64,000 bases of DNA, taken from Novosphingobium sp. 9. GTDB lineage: Bacteria > Pseudomonadota > Alphaproteobacteria > Sphingomonadales > Sphingomonadaceae. Positions 18,711 through 27,479 of the stretch are shown in pieces (position 1 is the stretch's first letter; every line of letters begins with the position of its first letter). A model generated the notes under the pieces. It had not been told where the DNA came from. It searched no databases and was given only the letters and a program-made list of their open reading frames with translations. The stretch is taken from the NCBI RefSeq assembly GCF_025340265.1, contig NZ_CP022708.1, positions 581,501 to 645,500 of the forward strand. The letters are read 5' to 3'. Both the position numbers and the translations under genes were made by a program.

Positions 18711-20422
18711 ATGGAACTGCATGCCATCGGGCTGTCGCCAGAACTGGCGAACTGGGAGGATGGCGCGCGCGCCGCTTTCGTCGTCGCCTTACCTCTGGCG
18801 CTGCTGCTCGTCACGGGGCGCAGCGAGCTTGGCTGGGCGATTTTCGCGGCCTTCTGGACATGTCTTGCCGACAGCGGCGGGCCGCTGAAGCGCCGTATCG
18901 GGCTTTCGGCGCTTTTCGCCTTGCCGGGAGCCGTCGTCGCGTTTCTCGCTTCGTGGTTTGCGGGGCTGGGGATGGTCTGTGCGATTGTGGCGGGGCCGCT
19001 GCTCGTCTTCCTTTGCGGACTGCTGCCGTACTATCGCCCTGCGGCTGGGTTGGTGGCGACACTGCTGGCGGTGGTTGCCGTGGTCGCGGGGGGTATCCGC
19101 ACCATGCGATCGACGCGGCAACGCTTGGCGGCATGTTCCTCGGCGGAAGCGTCTGGGCGATGGTGGTGATCGAGGGCTTGTGGCGCGGCGATGTCAGTCG
19201 TCCGGCACGGCAGGCGGTCTCGGCAGTGTTCGCCCGGCTTTCCGACATGGCGTTTGACATCGCCTCTGGAGAGGTCGGTGAAGCAGACCAGCAGGCCGTG
19301 CATTACAGCCAGCACCGCCGCGCGGTGCGCGCAGCCATCGAGCGCGCGGAAATGCAGGTCGCGAACGGGCAGGGCCACGGTGCGATGATCGCGCGGCGGG
19401 CACTGGTATCGGCCGACGAGGTGTTTCATGCCTTGCTGGCGCTTGATCACCGGCGTTCCGGGGACCCGACGGTATGGGTGGATCTTCGGGACATTGGCGA
19501 TCGTCTCGCCGGTATCGCCCGGCAGTTGCGGCGTGGCAGTGCTGTCCAGCCGCAGGACGCCATCGCCGTGCGGCATGGTTCGGCAAGCGAAGCCGGGGCC
19601 TTCCGCGCCATCGATTCGGCGCTGGAGGCCATGACCGGGGGGCGTGGCACTGCGACGGCATATGAGGCACCAGTGCCGACGCCTGCTGCTGACGGGCATC
19701 GCCTGAAACGCACGGTCCTTCATGCCCTGCGCATTGCCGCTGTCGTGGCGATCGTCACGGCAACGGCGCATGCGCTGGGGCTTGGCTATCCCTATTGGGC
19801 GGCGATGGCGGTGATCGTGGTGCTGCACCCGGTCCGCCGTATGAGCGTGGCGCGCGGGGTGGAGCGCATCCTTGGCTCGGTGGCGGGCGGTGCCGTTGCC
19901 TCGCTGCTGCTCCCGTGGCTGGAGGCGCCTGCGGTCGTGGCTGGGCTGGTCCTTGGCGGAACACTGGCGACGATCGCGCTGCGCAGCGTGAATTACACGA
20001 TCTTCGTGGCCTTCCTGAGCGTGATCTTCGTACTGGTCATGCACATGCTGCATCCGGCTGAGGGCCTCGCCGGAATGCGCATTCTGGATAATGTAGTCGG
20101 CAGTGTCGCGGCGATTGCCTCTGTGCTGGTGTTCTCGCCTCGCGGTGGGCCGTCGCTGGCAACCCGCATCGCCGAGGCGGTCGCGGCGAACCGGGCCTAT
20201 CTCGAAGCGATCGAGAGCGAAGACCCGGCGAAAGTCACCTCCGCCCGTCGCGCGGCAGGGCTCGCCTCCATCGAGGCGGAAATGGCCGCGCACATGCCGG
20301 GGCATATATTCGGCGCCGCGATTTCCACGCAGGAGGCGCAAGGCCTTGCCGAAGCGCGTCGCCTCGCGGGGGAGGCTGCTGCGCGCTGGCATGATAAAGT
20401 TAGGGGTCAGAGCATTTTCTAA
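18711..20422 (+). CDS. FUSC family membrane protein, apparent frameshift
   Basis: Two open frames together make one FUSC-type aromatic-acid exporter/p-hydroxybenzoate efflux (AaeB/YccS-like) protein: the first half (MELHAIGLSPELANWEDGARAAF ... VVAVVAGG) and the second half (YPHHAIDAATLGGMFLGG ... to the end), each with a four-to-six-helix membrane bundle separated by a soluble helical linker. The frames switch at a run of six G (19088-19093); a seventh G joins them in register. The ATG at 18711 has no strong ribosome site, and a GTG at 18654 in the same frame is possible. The last residues (VRGQSIF) are encoded by the palindromic repeat at 20409. Confidence 0.8.
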
Positions 20423-20458
20423 TCAGGTGGAATCACCTGATGACTCGGAAACCGCTCC
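20409..20458. repeat. Palindromic intergenic repeat shared by two gene ends
   Basis: A 50-bp imperfect palindrome. Its core is ATCAGGTG-GAAT-CACCTGAT (8-bp perfect stem, 4-base loop), flanked by GAGCATTTTC on the left and GGAAACCGCTC on the right. Palindromes of this form recur between genes of alphaproteobacteria, to my recollection. It contains the stop codon of the plus-strand FUSC gene and of the minus-strand Gre gene, and could act as a bidirectional terminator. Confidence 0.6.
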
Positions 20459-20917
20459 AAGGGGCAGGATCTCCAGAATTTCGATCGCCTCTACCTGACC
20501 GCCGAAGTCCACACGCTCGCCGATCTCGGCGTCCATCATCGCGCGCGGAAGCGGGGCGGAAAAGGCCAGCTTGCCTGACGCCGGATCGGCCTCGTCATGC
20601 CCGACGATGGCGATGGTGCGCGTCTGGCCTTTCAGCGCGAACGTCACCCGGCAGCCGAAGGCGACGCAGGACAGGTCCGGTTCGGGCATGACGCGGGCCG
20701 AAGCCTGCCGTGTGCTCCAGTAGCGGTGCTCGCGACGCGCGGCCTTGATCTCGGCCTCATCCTCAAGGGCCTTCAAGGCTGTTTCAAGCGCATGCAACTG
20801 CGCTTCTATCAGCGTCAGCCCATGGGCGGTGGCAAGGTTGGGGCCGGGCGGGATCGGAATCTCGAACGTGGGTTCGAGGTGCTCCTCATCGCCATCGCGC
20901 CGAAACGCGACGCTCAT
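20423..20917 (-). CDS. GreA/GreB-family transcript cleavage factor
   Basis: 164 residues. The N-terminal part is helical and should form the Gre coiled coil that reaches into the RNA polymerase secondary channel (LTLIEAQLHALETALKALEDEAE). The C-terminal globular domain shows the Gre pattern: FGCRVTFALKGQTRTIAIVGHDEADPASGKLAFSAPLPRAMM, then IGERVDFGG. It is more like the GreB-type second copies than the housekeeping GreA. It would rescue backtracked polymerase. The C-terminus beyond LEILPLGAV is encoded by the palindromic repeat, so the last residues may differ from relatives. Confidence 0.8.
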   Translation of the reverse strand: MSVAFRRDGDEEHLEPTFEIPIPPGPNLATAHGLTLIEAQLHALETALKALEDEAEIKAARREHRYWSTRQASARVMPEPDLSCVAFGCRVTFALKGQTRTIAIVGHDEADPASGKLAFSAPLPRAMMDAEIGERVDFGGQVEAIEILEILPLGAVSESSGDST

Positions 20918-20974
20918 GCTGCGATACTCATCAGGTACTCGTTCGTAATGCTCGCCTTGATGGAGAGCCTTGGA

Positions 20975-23170
20975 TCAAACACCCGGACGATAGACCTTTT
21001 CGACGTGCCCGGCGAGGTCTTCGGGCCAGAAATAGACAGGCCGCAGCTTGCCTTCGGCGTACAACTGGGCCTCGTCGTCGAAGTGGGGCGAGGCCGGATC
21101 GCCGCTCTCGCCGCCTGCCGTCACCGCCCACGCCCGGACTTTCGGGCCGAATTCGACGACTGCGACGAAGCTGTTGCCGCTGGTGCCGTAGTATTTGCGG
21201 GTGTTCGGATAAGTCTTCGCGCCGAACGAGGCGAGCGAGCCCCAGACCGAGGAGACGAACGGCACCGGCAGGCTGGGTTTCGCATCGTCGAAATGCGGCG
21301 CGATGGAATCGTCGAGCCGCTGGAAGCGGTTGACGTCTCCCCATGCGACTTTCCAGGTCCCGAAGTCTCTGGTCAGCCGTTCGACGGTGGCCTGAAGCGC
21401 GGCAAGACGCACCTCGGCTGTCGTTTCCTTCGCGATGTAGTCGGGCAACTGCATGCGCGCGGCGCGGGCCTTGGCGCGCAAGGCATCGCCCAGCGTATCG
21501 CCCCAGAACACCGCCAGCGTGGTTTCCTGCGAGGCATAGCTCCAGCGCTGATCCCAGCGGCGCAGGCGTTCGATAGGCTCGGCCAGCGCGGCCTTCTTCG
21601 GATCGCTGGCGGCCAGCGCGTCGTAGTCGGCGATCAGTTGCGGCATCAGCATCGCGAAGGCGGGCAGGTGGCTGTCGAACGCGGCGGCGATCAGGCGCTG
21701 CGGCGTGAAGTCATGCTTGCCCGTGAGCACTTCGTCGGCATGGACGCCGCGATAGTTGGCGCCTGCCTGATCCATGTAACGCGGAAAGTCCGCCGCCTTC
21801 GGGCTCTCCGGGCCTGCCGCATCCCACGGCCAGTCGTTGGTGTTGTGGACCCAGCCGACGGCGGGATCGATGGCCTTGGGCAGGGCGTCCAGCGCGGTCA
21901 GGCCTTTCCAGTCGGTGGCGGGGTTCGCGCCGTCCACCGGATCGCGATAGTCGAACGTGTTGTCACGCACGGGCACGAACTGGGGGTGAAGATAGGCGAT
22001 TTCGCCCTTGGCATCGGCGAAGATCGTGTCGTTCGAGGAATTGGCCTTGAGGTCCGCGATCTTGAGATAGCTTGCCAGATCGTCGGCGCGGGTGCGCAGC
22101 CAGCTCTGTTCGAGCGCGGGGATCGGCTTCCACATCAGGGCCTCGGCCACCCACTTGCCGCCCCGCTCGGCAACGATGGGGCCGTGGTGCGTGCGATAGA
22201 CCGGAAAGCTGCGCCGGGCCATCGAACCGTCGGCCTTGCGATAGGAGAGCGAGACGGTGCTCTGGGCGATCGGGCGCAGTGCGGTGCCGTAGCGGTAGAA
22301 CAGCTTGCTGCCCTTGTGCTCGATCGTCTCCTCGAACTCGTCGATATTGTCGATGCCCGAAGAGGTGTGCATCCAGCCGATCTTCGGGTTGAAGCCCTGA
22401 TAGATGAAGAACTGGCCCCAGGTGCTGGCACCGTAGGCGTTGAGCCCGGCATCGCTGGTCATCTGCAGTTCGGAGCGGAAATAGAAGCTGGTGTGCGGGT
22501 TGATGAGCAGCAGCGCGTGGCCGTCGGCCGTGTTTTTGGGCGCAATGGCGATGCCGTTCGAGCCGCTCGGCTCGCGCTTCACGGCGCCTGTTTCCAGCGC
22601 GGTCAGCGCGATCGGGCGCTTTTCGTAGAAGCTCTGAAGCTGGGTGAGCGAAATGCGCTCGATATCGCCGCCGATGCTGCCTTCGGTGAAGGACAGCGCC
22701 ATCCACGGCTCGAAATGGGTCAGCACCCTGGGATGCACGTTCGGGTGGGTCGCGAGGTAGTAATTGAGCCCGTCCGCCCAGCTGTCCATCAGCGCGCGCA
22801 GCCATGCCGGGCTTTGGCGATACTGCGCCTGCAACTGCGCAGGATCGACATAGAGCCGCTGGCGCAGGTCCTGCCAGATCGCCTTCTCGCCATCGGCTTC
22901 CGCCGTGCGGCCCAGCGCGGTGAGATAGTTGGCCTCGATCCGGGGGAAGTCGTCCTCGGCCTGCGCATAGATCGCCCCGAACACGGCATCGGCATCGCTG
23001 CGCCCATGGACGTGGGCGATGCCCCAGTCGTCACGAGTGATGGTGACGCGTGCGGCTTGCGCCTGCCAGCGCGCCAGCTCTCCCGATGCGGCGGAGGCGG
23101 GAGAGGTGAGGCTGCATGCCATTGCGGTGGCGGCGAGCAGGAGCGGGCGGGTGAAGCGGCGTGCGATCAT
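20975..23170 (-). CDS. Penicillin-acylase-type (Ntn-hydrolase) periplasmic amidase
   Basis: 731 residues with a signal peptide ending SPASAAS. The N-terminal alpha chain carries RVTITRDDWGIAHVHG, typical of the family. Autoprocessing would occur before the Ser in PSGSNGIAIAP (about residue 204), which becomes the catalytic N-terminal nucleophile of the beta chain. Relatives cleave penicillin, cephalosporin side chains, or acyl-homoserine lactones; this one resembles the aculeacin/AHL-acylase branch by length, so either a side-chain amidase or quorum-quenching role is possible. The start at 23170 (MIARRFTRP) was chosen over a TTG three codons earlier. It follows apbE by 69 bases and may be co-transcribed. 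Confidence 0.88.
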   Translation of the reverse strand: MIARRFTRPLLLAATAMACSLTSPASAASGELARWQAQAARVTITRDDWGIAHVHGRSDADAVFGAIYAQAEDDFPRIEANYLTALGRTAEADGEKAIWQDLRQRLYVDPAQLQAQYRQSPAWLRALMDSWADGLNYYLATHPNVHPRVLTHFEPWMALSFTEGSIGGDIERISLTQLQSFYEKRPIALTALETGAVKREPSGSNGIAIAPKNTADGHALLLINPHTSFYFRSELQMTSDAGLNAYGASTWGQFFIYQGFNPKIGWMHTSSGIDNIDEFEETIEHKGSKLFYRYGTALRPIAQSTVSLSYRKADGSMARRSFPVYRTHHGPIVAERGGKWVAEALMWKPIPALEQSWLRTRADDLASYLKIADLKANSSNDTIFADAKGEIAYLHPQFVPVRDNTFDYRDPVDGANPATDWKGLTALDALPKAIDPAVGWVHNTNDWPWDAAGPESPKAADFPRYMDQAGANYRGVHADEVLTGKHDFTPQRLIAAAFDSHLPAFAMLMPQLIADYDALAASDPKKAALAEPIERLRRWDQRWSYASQETTLAVFWGDTLGDALRAKARAARMQLPDYIAKETTAEVRLAALQATVERLTRDFGTWKVAWGDVNRFQRLDDSIAPHFDDAKPSLPVPFVSSVWGSLASFGAKTYPNTRKYYGTSGNSFVAVVEFGPKVRAWAVTAGGESGDPASPHFDDEAQLYAEGKLRPVYFWPEDLAGHVEKVYRPGV

Positions 23171-23239
23171 CGTTTGCAAGGGCTATCGGCCAAGGCCGAA
23201 GCTGGCAAGCGGGGAACGCCAACCTCTGGGGTTAGGACC

Positions 23240-24229
23240 CTAGCTCAGCATCGCCTTCAGCGCGGGAGAGAGATATTCGCGCAGCATATTGTCTTCGAGC
23301 AGGATAATGCGCGCTGCGATGCCGTGATGCGCGGCGAACAGCGGGGCACCGGCGCCCATCACCATCAGCGCGGTGGCAAGGGCATCGGCGCGCATGGCGG
23401 TGGGGGCGATGACGCTGACCGATTCCGCGCCCTGCCGAACCGGCGCGCCGGTTCGCGGGTCGAGCGTGTGGCCCAGCCGCACTTCGCCCAGATCGTGATA
23501 GCGCCGATAATCCGCGCTGGTGGCCACGGCCCCGTCCGGCAGCGCGATATGCAGCGGAAGAAACAGGCCCCCCGGCGGGTCTTCGATCGCCACCCACCAG
23601 GGTTGCAGGTCTGGCCGCAGACCGGTGCCGCGCAACTCGCCCCCCACTTCGACAAGGCAGGAGGTCACATCCGCCTCGCCGAGCACGCGTGCGGCCTCAT
23701 CGACGCCAAAGCCCTTGGCGATGGCGCTGAAATCGAGCTGAAGGCCGCCGGGCTGAAGCAGCACGCGGGTTTCCGGATCGAAGTCGATCGATGGCCGGGC
23801 GCGGAGTGCCAATGCCGTTTCCGGCAGCGCCGAGGGCGCCGAGGCGCCGAAGCCCCATGCCTCGCTGGCGGCGCCCAGTGCGGGATCGAACGCGCCTTCG
23901 GTCATGTCGGCGATGGCGATCGCTTCGGTCAGAACGGAGGCGAAACCCTGGGGAAGTCGATGCTGCGTGCCCGCGTCGGCGCGATTGAACTGCGAGAGGT
24001 CGGAGGAGGGCTCCCACTGGCTCATTTGCGCCACCACGGCGTCCAGCGCCGCCTGCACGGCGGAGCGCAGCTCAGGAATTGCGCTGTCATCCAGCGCGAC
24101 CATGCGGACGGACCATGTGGTTCCCATGGTCCGTCCGCCGAAGTCGAAGACCCTGCCGCCGCGCAAGGGTCTCGCGATCCGCGCCGCATCGAGCGGCGGG
24201 ATGGCGAGGCGGGCGTCTTCGTCGGTCAT
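23240..24229 (-). CDS. apbE: FAD:protein FMN transferase (flavinyltransferase)
   Basis: 329 residues. The ApbE blocks are visible: GTTWSVRMV near the start, DFSAIAKGFGVDEAARVL in the middle and LGHTLDPRTGAPV late, followed by the magnesium-binding region near ADALATALMVMG. The enzyme moves FMN from FAD to a Ser or Thr in exported proteins bearing a D-x-x-[ST]-G-A-[ST] motif. The neighbouring DUF2271 protein has exactly such a motif (DGISGATR), which makes it the likely substrate. No signal peptide is apparent in the N-terminus, unusual for ApbE in other groups, though cytosolic forms with Sec/Tat-less starts exist in alphaproteobacteria. It is last but one of the iron/flavin operon. Confidence 0.92.
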   Translation of the reverse strand: MTDEDARLAIPPLDAARIARPLRGGRVFDFGGRTMGTTWSVRMVALDDSAIPELRSAVQAALDAVVAQMSQWEPSSDLSQFNRADAGTQHRLPQGFASVLTEAIAIADMTEGAFDPALGAASEAWGFGASAPSALPETALALRARPSIDFDPETRVLLQPGGLQLDFSAIAKGFGVDEAARVLGEADVTSCLVEVGGELRGTGLRPDLQPWWVAIEDPPGGLFLPLHIALPDGAVATSADYRRYHDLGEVRLGHTLDPRTGAPVRQGAESVSVIAPTAMRADALATALMVMGAGAPLFAAHHGIAARIILLEDNMLREYLSPALKAMLS

Positions 24230-24255
24230 CGTCGGATTGCTCTATGCAGGCTGGC

Positions 24256-25080
24256 TTACGGCGCCTGCACTTCGAGCGTGGCGACGTAGCTCAGGCCGCG
24301 ATCGGTCGCGCCGGGGATCGAGACCTTGTTGTCGCTGGCGCGTGCTTCCATCCAGTACATGCCCGGACCCGACCATGTGACCTTGGCCTGCCCCTTGGCA
24401 TCGGTGGTGACGTCCTGCTTGATCGGCGTTGCCGCCCAGCGGTCGTCCTTGGTGACGGAGACCTTCAGGCCCGCTGCGGGCTGGCCGTCGACGAGGAAGG
24501 TGAACACGCCCGGCTCGTTGGCGACGAGATCGTCAGGATGGGTGACGGGGACCATCTCAAGACCCTTGCCGGTGGGCTTGAACACGGCATTGTCCGGCAC
24601 GCCCAGCGTCACGAAGACCTGATTGGTCGACTGGTTCTCGCGCAGCTGCACGTCGGTTGCCCCCTGCGGGATCAGCGAGGCGATCTTGTCTGCGGTGACG
24701 CCGCGCGGCAGGCGCTTCTTCTCGCCGTTCAGGGTGTAGCCGCCGAACACGCCGGTGTTGGTCGAACCGATGCGATAGGTGCCGGGCTTGGTCAGGTGAA
24801 CCTCGAACATCGAGCGGACCTGGCCCTTGACGGCGTTCTCGATGGGAACGCTCTGGCCATCGGGGCCGGTGGCGGTGAAGTTCTGCGGATCAAGCGAGTG
24901 GAAGTTCGAGATGAACAGTTCGCTGGAGACGGCGGCGTCGATCGAGACCCAGGCTTCCTCGCCCGAGAACGTGGTTTCGGAGGGCAGCAGCCACTGGCTG
25001 TGCGCAAAAGCCGTGGCGGGCGCGGCAAGGGCAAGAAGCGCGGGGACCGCGAGCAGGGTGGAACGGAGACGAGTGTTCAC
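24256..25080 (-). CDS. DUF4198 family exported protein
   Basis: 274 residues with a clear signal peptide ending AATAFAHSQWLLPSET; the mature start His is a typical feature of DUF4198 and NikM/CbiK-like metal-binding proteins. The remaining part has two Ig-like beta domains, including GVFTFLVDGQPAAGLKV. The family is often found beside TonB receptors and PepSY proteins, and is linked to metal uptake. It lies between apbE (26 bases) and DUF2271 (11 bases) in a minus-strand operon, consistent with a periplasmic iron/flavin role. Confidence 0.88.
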   Translation of the reverse strand: MNTRLRSTLLAVPALLALAAPATAFAHSQWLLPSETTFSGEEAWVSIDAAVSSELFISNFHSLDPQNFTATGPDGQSVPIENAVKGQVRSMFEVHLTKPGTYRIGSTNTGVFGGYTLNGEKKRLPRGVTADKIASLIPQGATDVQLRENQSTNQVFVTLGVPDNAVFKPTGKGLEMVPVTHPDDLVANEPGVFTFLVDGQPAAGLKVSVTKDDRWAATPIKQDVTTDAKGQAKVTWSGPGMYWMEARASDNKVSIPGATDRGLSYVATLEVQAP

Positions 25081-25091
25081 AAAGTGTCCTT

Positions 25092-25601
25092 TCAGGGCTT
25101 CACGGATGCAGTGACGGTGCCGAGTTCGGTCGCGCCCTTGGCGGAGGTGGTGGCAGGGCGCTTGCCGCCCAGCGTGACGGGAACGGTGACGCTCTCACGC
25201 CCGCCGGATTCGCGCGCGGCCTCGACCGTCAGCTTGTACTGGCCGCCCGGCAGACCGCGCAGGGCAGCGGCGGGGATCGTCAGCTTCTGCGGGCCGGGCG
25301 CGCGGGTGGCGCCGGAAATGCCGTCGATCTGCGCGCTGCGACCGCCCTTGCGCCACCAGGTGCGCATGTCGGAAAGCCACTTGGTGCCGTGGCCTTCGCG
25401 GTTGTCGCTGTCGTACCACACGGCGAGCGTCTTGAACGGCTGGCCGGTCGCGCCTTCAAGCCAGATCGCCACGTAGGGGCGGTGGTACTCGGCCACGCTC
25501 GGGCGCGGGAGAGTGACCGTGAGGTCGATGGTGTCGGCCATGGCCGGTGCGGCGATCGTGGTCGCAGCGCCGGTCAGTACCAGCAGCGAAGTCTTGCGCA
25601 T
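25092..25601 (-). CDS. DUF2271 family exported protein with a flavinylation-type motif
   Basis: 169 residues with a signal peptide ending PAMADTIDL. The DUF2271 core shows YHRPYVAIWLEG, the conserved RPYVA strand, and TLAVWYDSDNREGHGTKWL. Residues 93-100 read DGISGATR, matching the D-x-x-[ST]-G-A-T pattern used by ApbE; Thr99 would carry FMN. Together with neighbouring ApbE, DUF4198 and PepSY proteins this suggests a periplasmic electron-transfer protein for ferric reduction. The gene is in a tight operon with gaps of 11-28 bases. Confidence 0.9.
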   Translation of the reverse strand: MRKTSLLVLTGAATTIAAPAMADTIDLTVTLPRPSVAEYHRPYVAIWLEGATGQPFKTLAVWYDSDNREGHGTKWLSDMRTWWRKGGRSAQIDGISGATRAPGPQKLTIPAAALRGLPGGQYKLTVEAARESGGRESVTVPVTLGGKRPATTSAKGATELGTVTASVKP

Positions 25602-25629
25602 GCGTGTGCTCCCTAGTGAATGACGAACT

Positions 25630-26352
25630 TTAGTGAATGAAGAACAGGGCGAGGATGAACGGGATCAGCAGACCCAGCCCCGTCAGCGGCCAGGTCGAGG
25701 GGCGATGGCGTCCGTGCATCCACAGCAGGGCAAAGCCGGTGCCCACGAAGATCAGCGCGGAAATCACGAACCCGTCGATGAACCAGTGCCAGACCCAACC
25801 GGCGTTGCGGCCCTTGTGAAGGTCGTTGAAGTAGGCGATCCAGCCCTGATCGGTGGTTTCCCAGCTGATCGCGCCGTCGCCGCGCTCGACGCTGATCCAG
25901 GCATCGCCGCCGGGGCGCGGCATGGCGAGGTAGACCTCGTCCGAAGACCATTCCGCTGCCGTGTCCGCCGGGATCGACATCCTGCTCTGGCGCGCCAGTT
26001 CGTCGCGCACGGCGATGGGAACGGGAACCTTGGCACCATCGCCGGGACCCTTGGCGAGAAGCGCGATGAAGGCGGGGGCAAGCTGGCCGGAGCCGTCGAC
26101 GACCTTGGGCTTGGCGAGGATATCGCCCGCGTGGTTCAGCGTGAAGCCGGTGGCGACGAACAGGAACAGCGCCATCAGCGACAGCGCCGAGCTGACCCAG
26201 TGCCAAGTGTGCAGCTGGCGCAGCCAGAAGCCGCGCGTCCAGCCTCCCTTGCGGCGGACTGGCGCGGCGGTGCCGGTGGTGGGGGCTTTGGCGGGCGCAG
26301 CGATGGGCTGCGCGGTACGGACCGCGCTGTCTGAAGTGGTCATGTCATGCAT
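25630..26352 (-). CDS. PepSY-associated transmembrane protein
   Basis: 240 residues. Three to four membrane helices surround a periplasmic PepSY-like segment; SWETTDQGWIAYFNDLHKGRNAGWVWHWFIDGF shows the conserved LHKGRN/WHW block of this family, with His residues suited to bind heme or flavin-linked metal. The N-terminal ~25 residues are Ala/Pro-rich and cytoplasmic. It belongs between TonB (19 bases upstream) and DUF2271 (28 bases downstream) and probably passes electrons across the inner membrane to the flavinylated partner. The exact start (26352 or 26343) is not decided by a ribosome site. Confidence 0.85.
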   Translation of the reverse strand: MHDMTTSDSAVRTAQPIAAPAKAPTTGTAAPVRRKGGWTRGFWLRQLHTWHWVSSALSLMALFLFVATGFTLNHAGDILAKPKVVDGSGQLAPAFIALLAKGPGDGAKVPVPIAVRDELARQSRMSIPADTAAEWSSDEVYLAMPRPGGDAWISVERGDGAISWETTDQGWIAYFNDLHKGRNAGWVWHWFIDGFVISALIFVGTGFALLWMHGRHRPSTWPLTGLGLLIPFILALFFIH

Positions 26353-26371
26353 CGTGGTTGTTCGGTTCAGG

Positions 26372-27199
26372 TCAGGCGAGCGAGAAGCCGACGGGCACGA
26401 TCACCCAGGCGTCGACGGCCTTGCCCGCCTGCTTGGCAGGGGCGAAGCGCCAGGCGGAAACCGCCTTGATCGCGGCCTGATCGAGTTCGTCGAAGCCGCT
26501 CGAATGGCTGATCTTGACCTGTCCGGCCTTGCCGCCCGCCGTCACCAGAACCTTGAGCAGCACGGTGCCCTGATGGTGGCTGTGGCGCGCCTCATAGGGG
26601 TATTTTGGCCCGGCATTGCCCAACTGGGCAGCGGAGAAGTCCGGCGGCGTGATCGGTGCCGGCGGGGCGGGAGGCGCCGGCGGTGCCGGTGGGGCCGCCA
26701 CGACGGCGACCGGCGGTGCGGGCGGCGCGGGTGGCGTAACGGAAAGCGTGGGCGCCGTGCTGGGCAGCTCGATCATCGGCTTGATCGCAACGACCTGCGT
26801 TTTCACTTCCGGCGTCTGGATCAGCTGTGGCTCGGTCTGGTCGGGCACCTGCTTGGTGGGCGACGGCGGTGGAGGCGGCGGCGAGGTGATGTCGAAGGTT
26901 GTCAGCTTCTTGTGATGGGCTGCAGCGGGTCCGACCACGCCGATCGTCACGAGCACTATAAAGGCAGCGACATGGACGGCGGCAGCGATGCCGAGCGCGC
27001 GCCAGTTGAGCGTCGCGCCTTGATAACCGGTGTTGGCGGGCACGGACGCTGTAGCCAGATCCGCAACACGACCGGCATCGCCCATGGATGGCTCGGTCGC
27101 GGAATCCTCGAACAGGACCCGGCGCAAGCCCTGCGCCTTGCCGCTCGCATCGATGTCATCGCGCGCGCCATAAGCCCCATTATAAAGGCTCGCTTCCAT
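26372..27199 (-). CDS. Energy transducer TonB
   Basis: 276 residues from ATG 27199, chosen for AGGAG ten bases upstream; an earlier in-frame start at 27247 is less likely. A ~65-residue cytoplasmic N-terminus precedes the membrane anchor (LGIAAAVHVAAFIVLVTIGVV), then a long Pro-rich periplasmic spacer, and a C-terminal TonB domain (YPYEARHSHHQGTVLLKVLV ... FDELDQAAIKAVSAWRFAPAK). The extended cytoplasmic start is longer than in typical TonB. It powers outer-membrane receptors. It is first in the iron/flavin operon behind a Fur-like site. Confidence 0.92.
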   Translation of the reverse strand: MEASLYNGAYGARDDIDASGKAQGLRRVLFEDSATEPSMGDAGRVADLATASVPANTGYQGATLNWRALGIAAAVHVAAFIVLVTIGVVGPAAAHHKKLTTFDITSPPPPPPSPTKQVPDQTEPQLIQTPEVKTQVVAIKPMIELPSTAPTLSVTPPAPPAPPVAVVAAPPAPPAPPAPPAPITPPDFSAAQLGNAGPKYPYEARHSHHQGTVLLKVLVTAGGKAGQVKISHSSGFDELDQAAIKAVSAWRFAPAKQAGKAVDAWVIVPVGFSLA

Positions 27200-27228
27200 T
27201 GCGATCGTGCTCCTGTTGTCCCTGACTC

Positions 27229-27249
27229 TAATGCGAGGCAGTCGCATTA
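27229..27249. promoter_or_regulatory. Fur-like operator upstream of tonB
   Basis: TAATGCGA-GGCAG-TCGCATTA is a perfect 8-bp inverted repeat with a 5-base spacer, 30 bases upstream of the TonB start. Its half-sites (AATGCGA / TCGCATT) match, as I recall them, Fur boxes upstream of TonB receptors in sphingomonads and relatives. It would make the operon iron-repressed. Inferred, not tested. Confidence 0.55.
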
Positions 27250-27479
27250 GCCGGTATCAGCAATGGTGCTGCGAGGCAAGAGCAACAACAGTATGTAAGG
27301 GGTTTGTTACAATTCGATAAAGTGTTGTATATCAGCGTCTTGCATGGACTATCCGGTGTCGTCGTCCGACTACGATACGCGAATGACGTTTATTCATGAC
27401 AAAATGCGTCAATCGCAAGATCGAGAATCGCTATCGGTTGGGATAGGGCCGGGTCATGCCCACACTTCGGGCCGGTCTT

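Noticed and set aside
19088..19093. Programmed ribosomal frameshift in the FUSC gene
   Set aside because: The run of G is not a known slippery heptamer with a downstream structure, and the same one-base defect occurs in five other genes, so a sequence error explains it better.
20597..24289. 1230-codon plus-strand open frame opposite the Gre, acylase and apbE genes
   Set aside because: It spans three recognised minus-strand genes, so it cannot be coding in its own right; no domain is visible.
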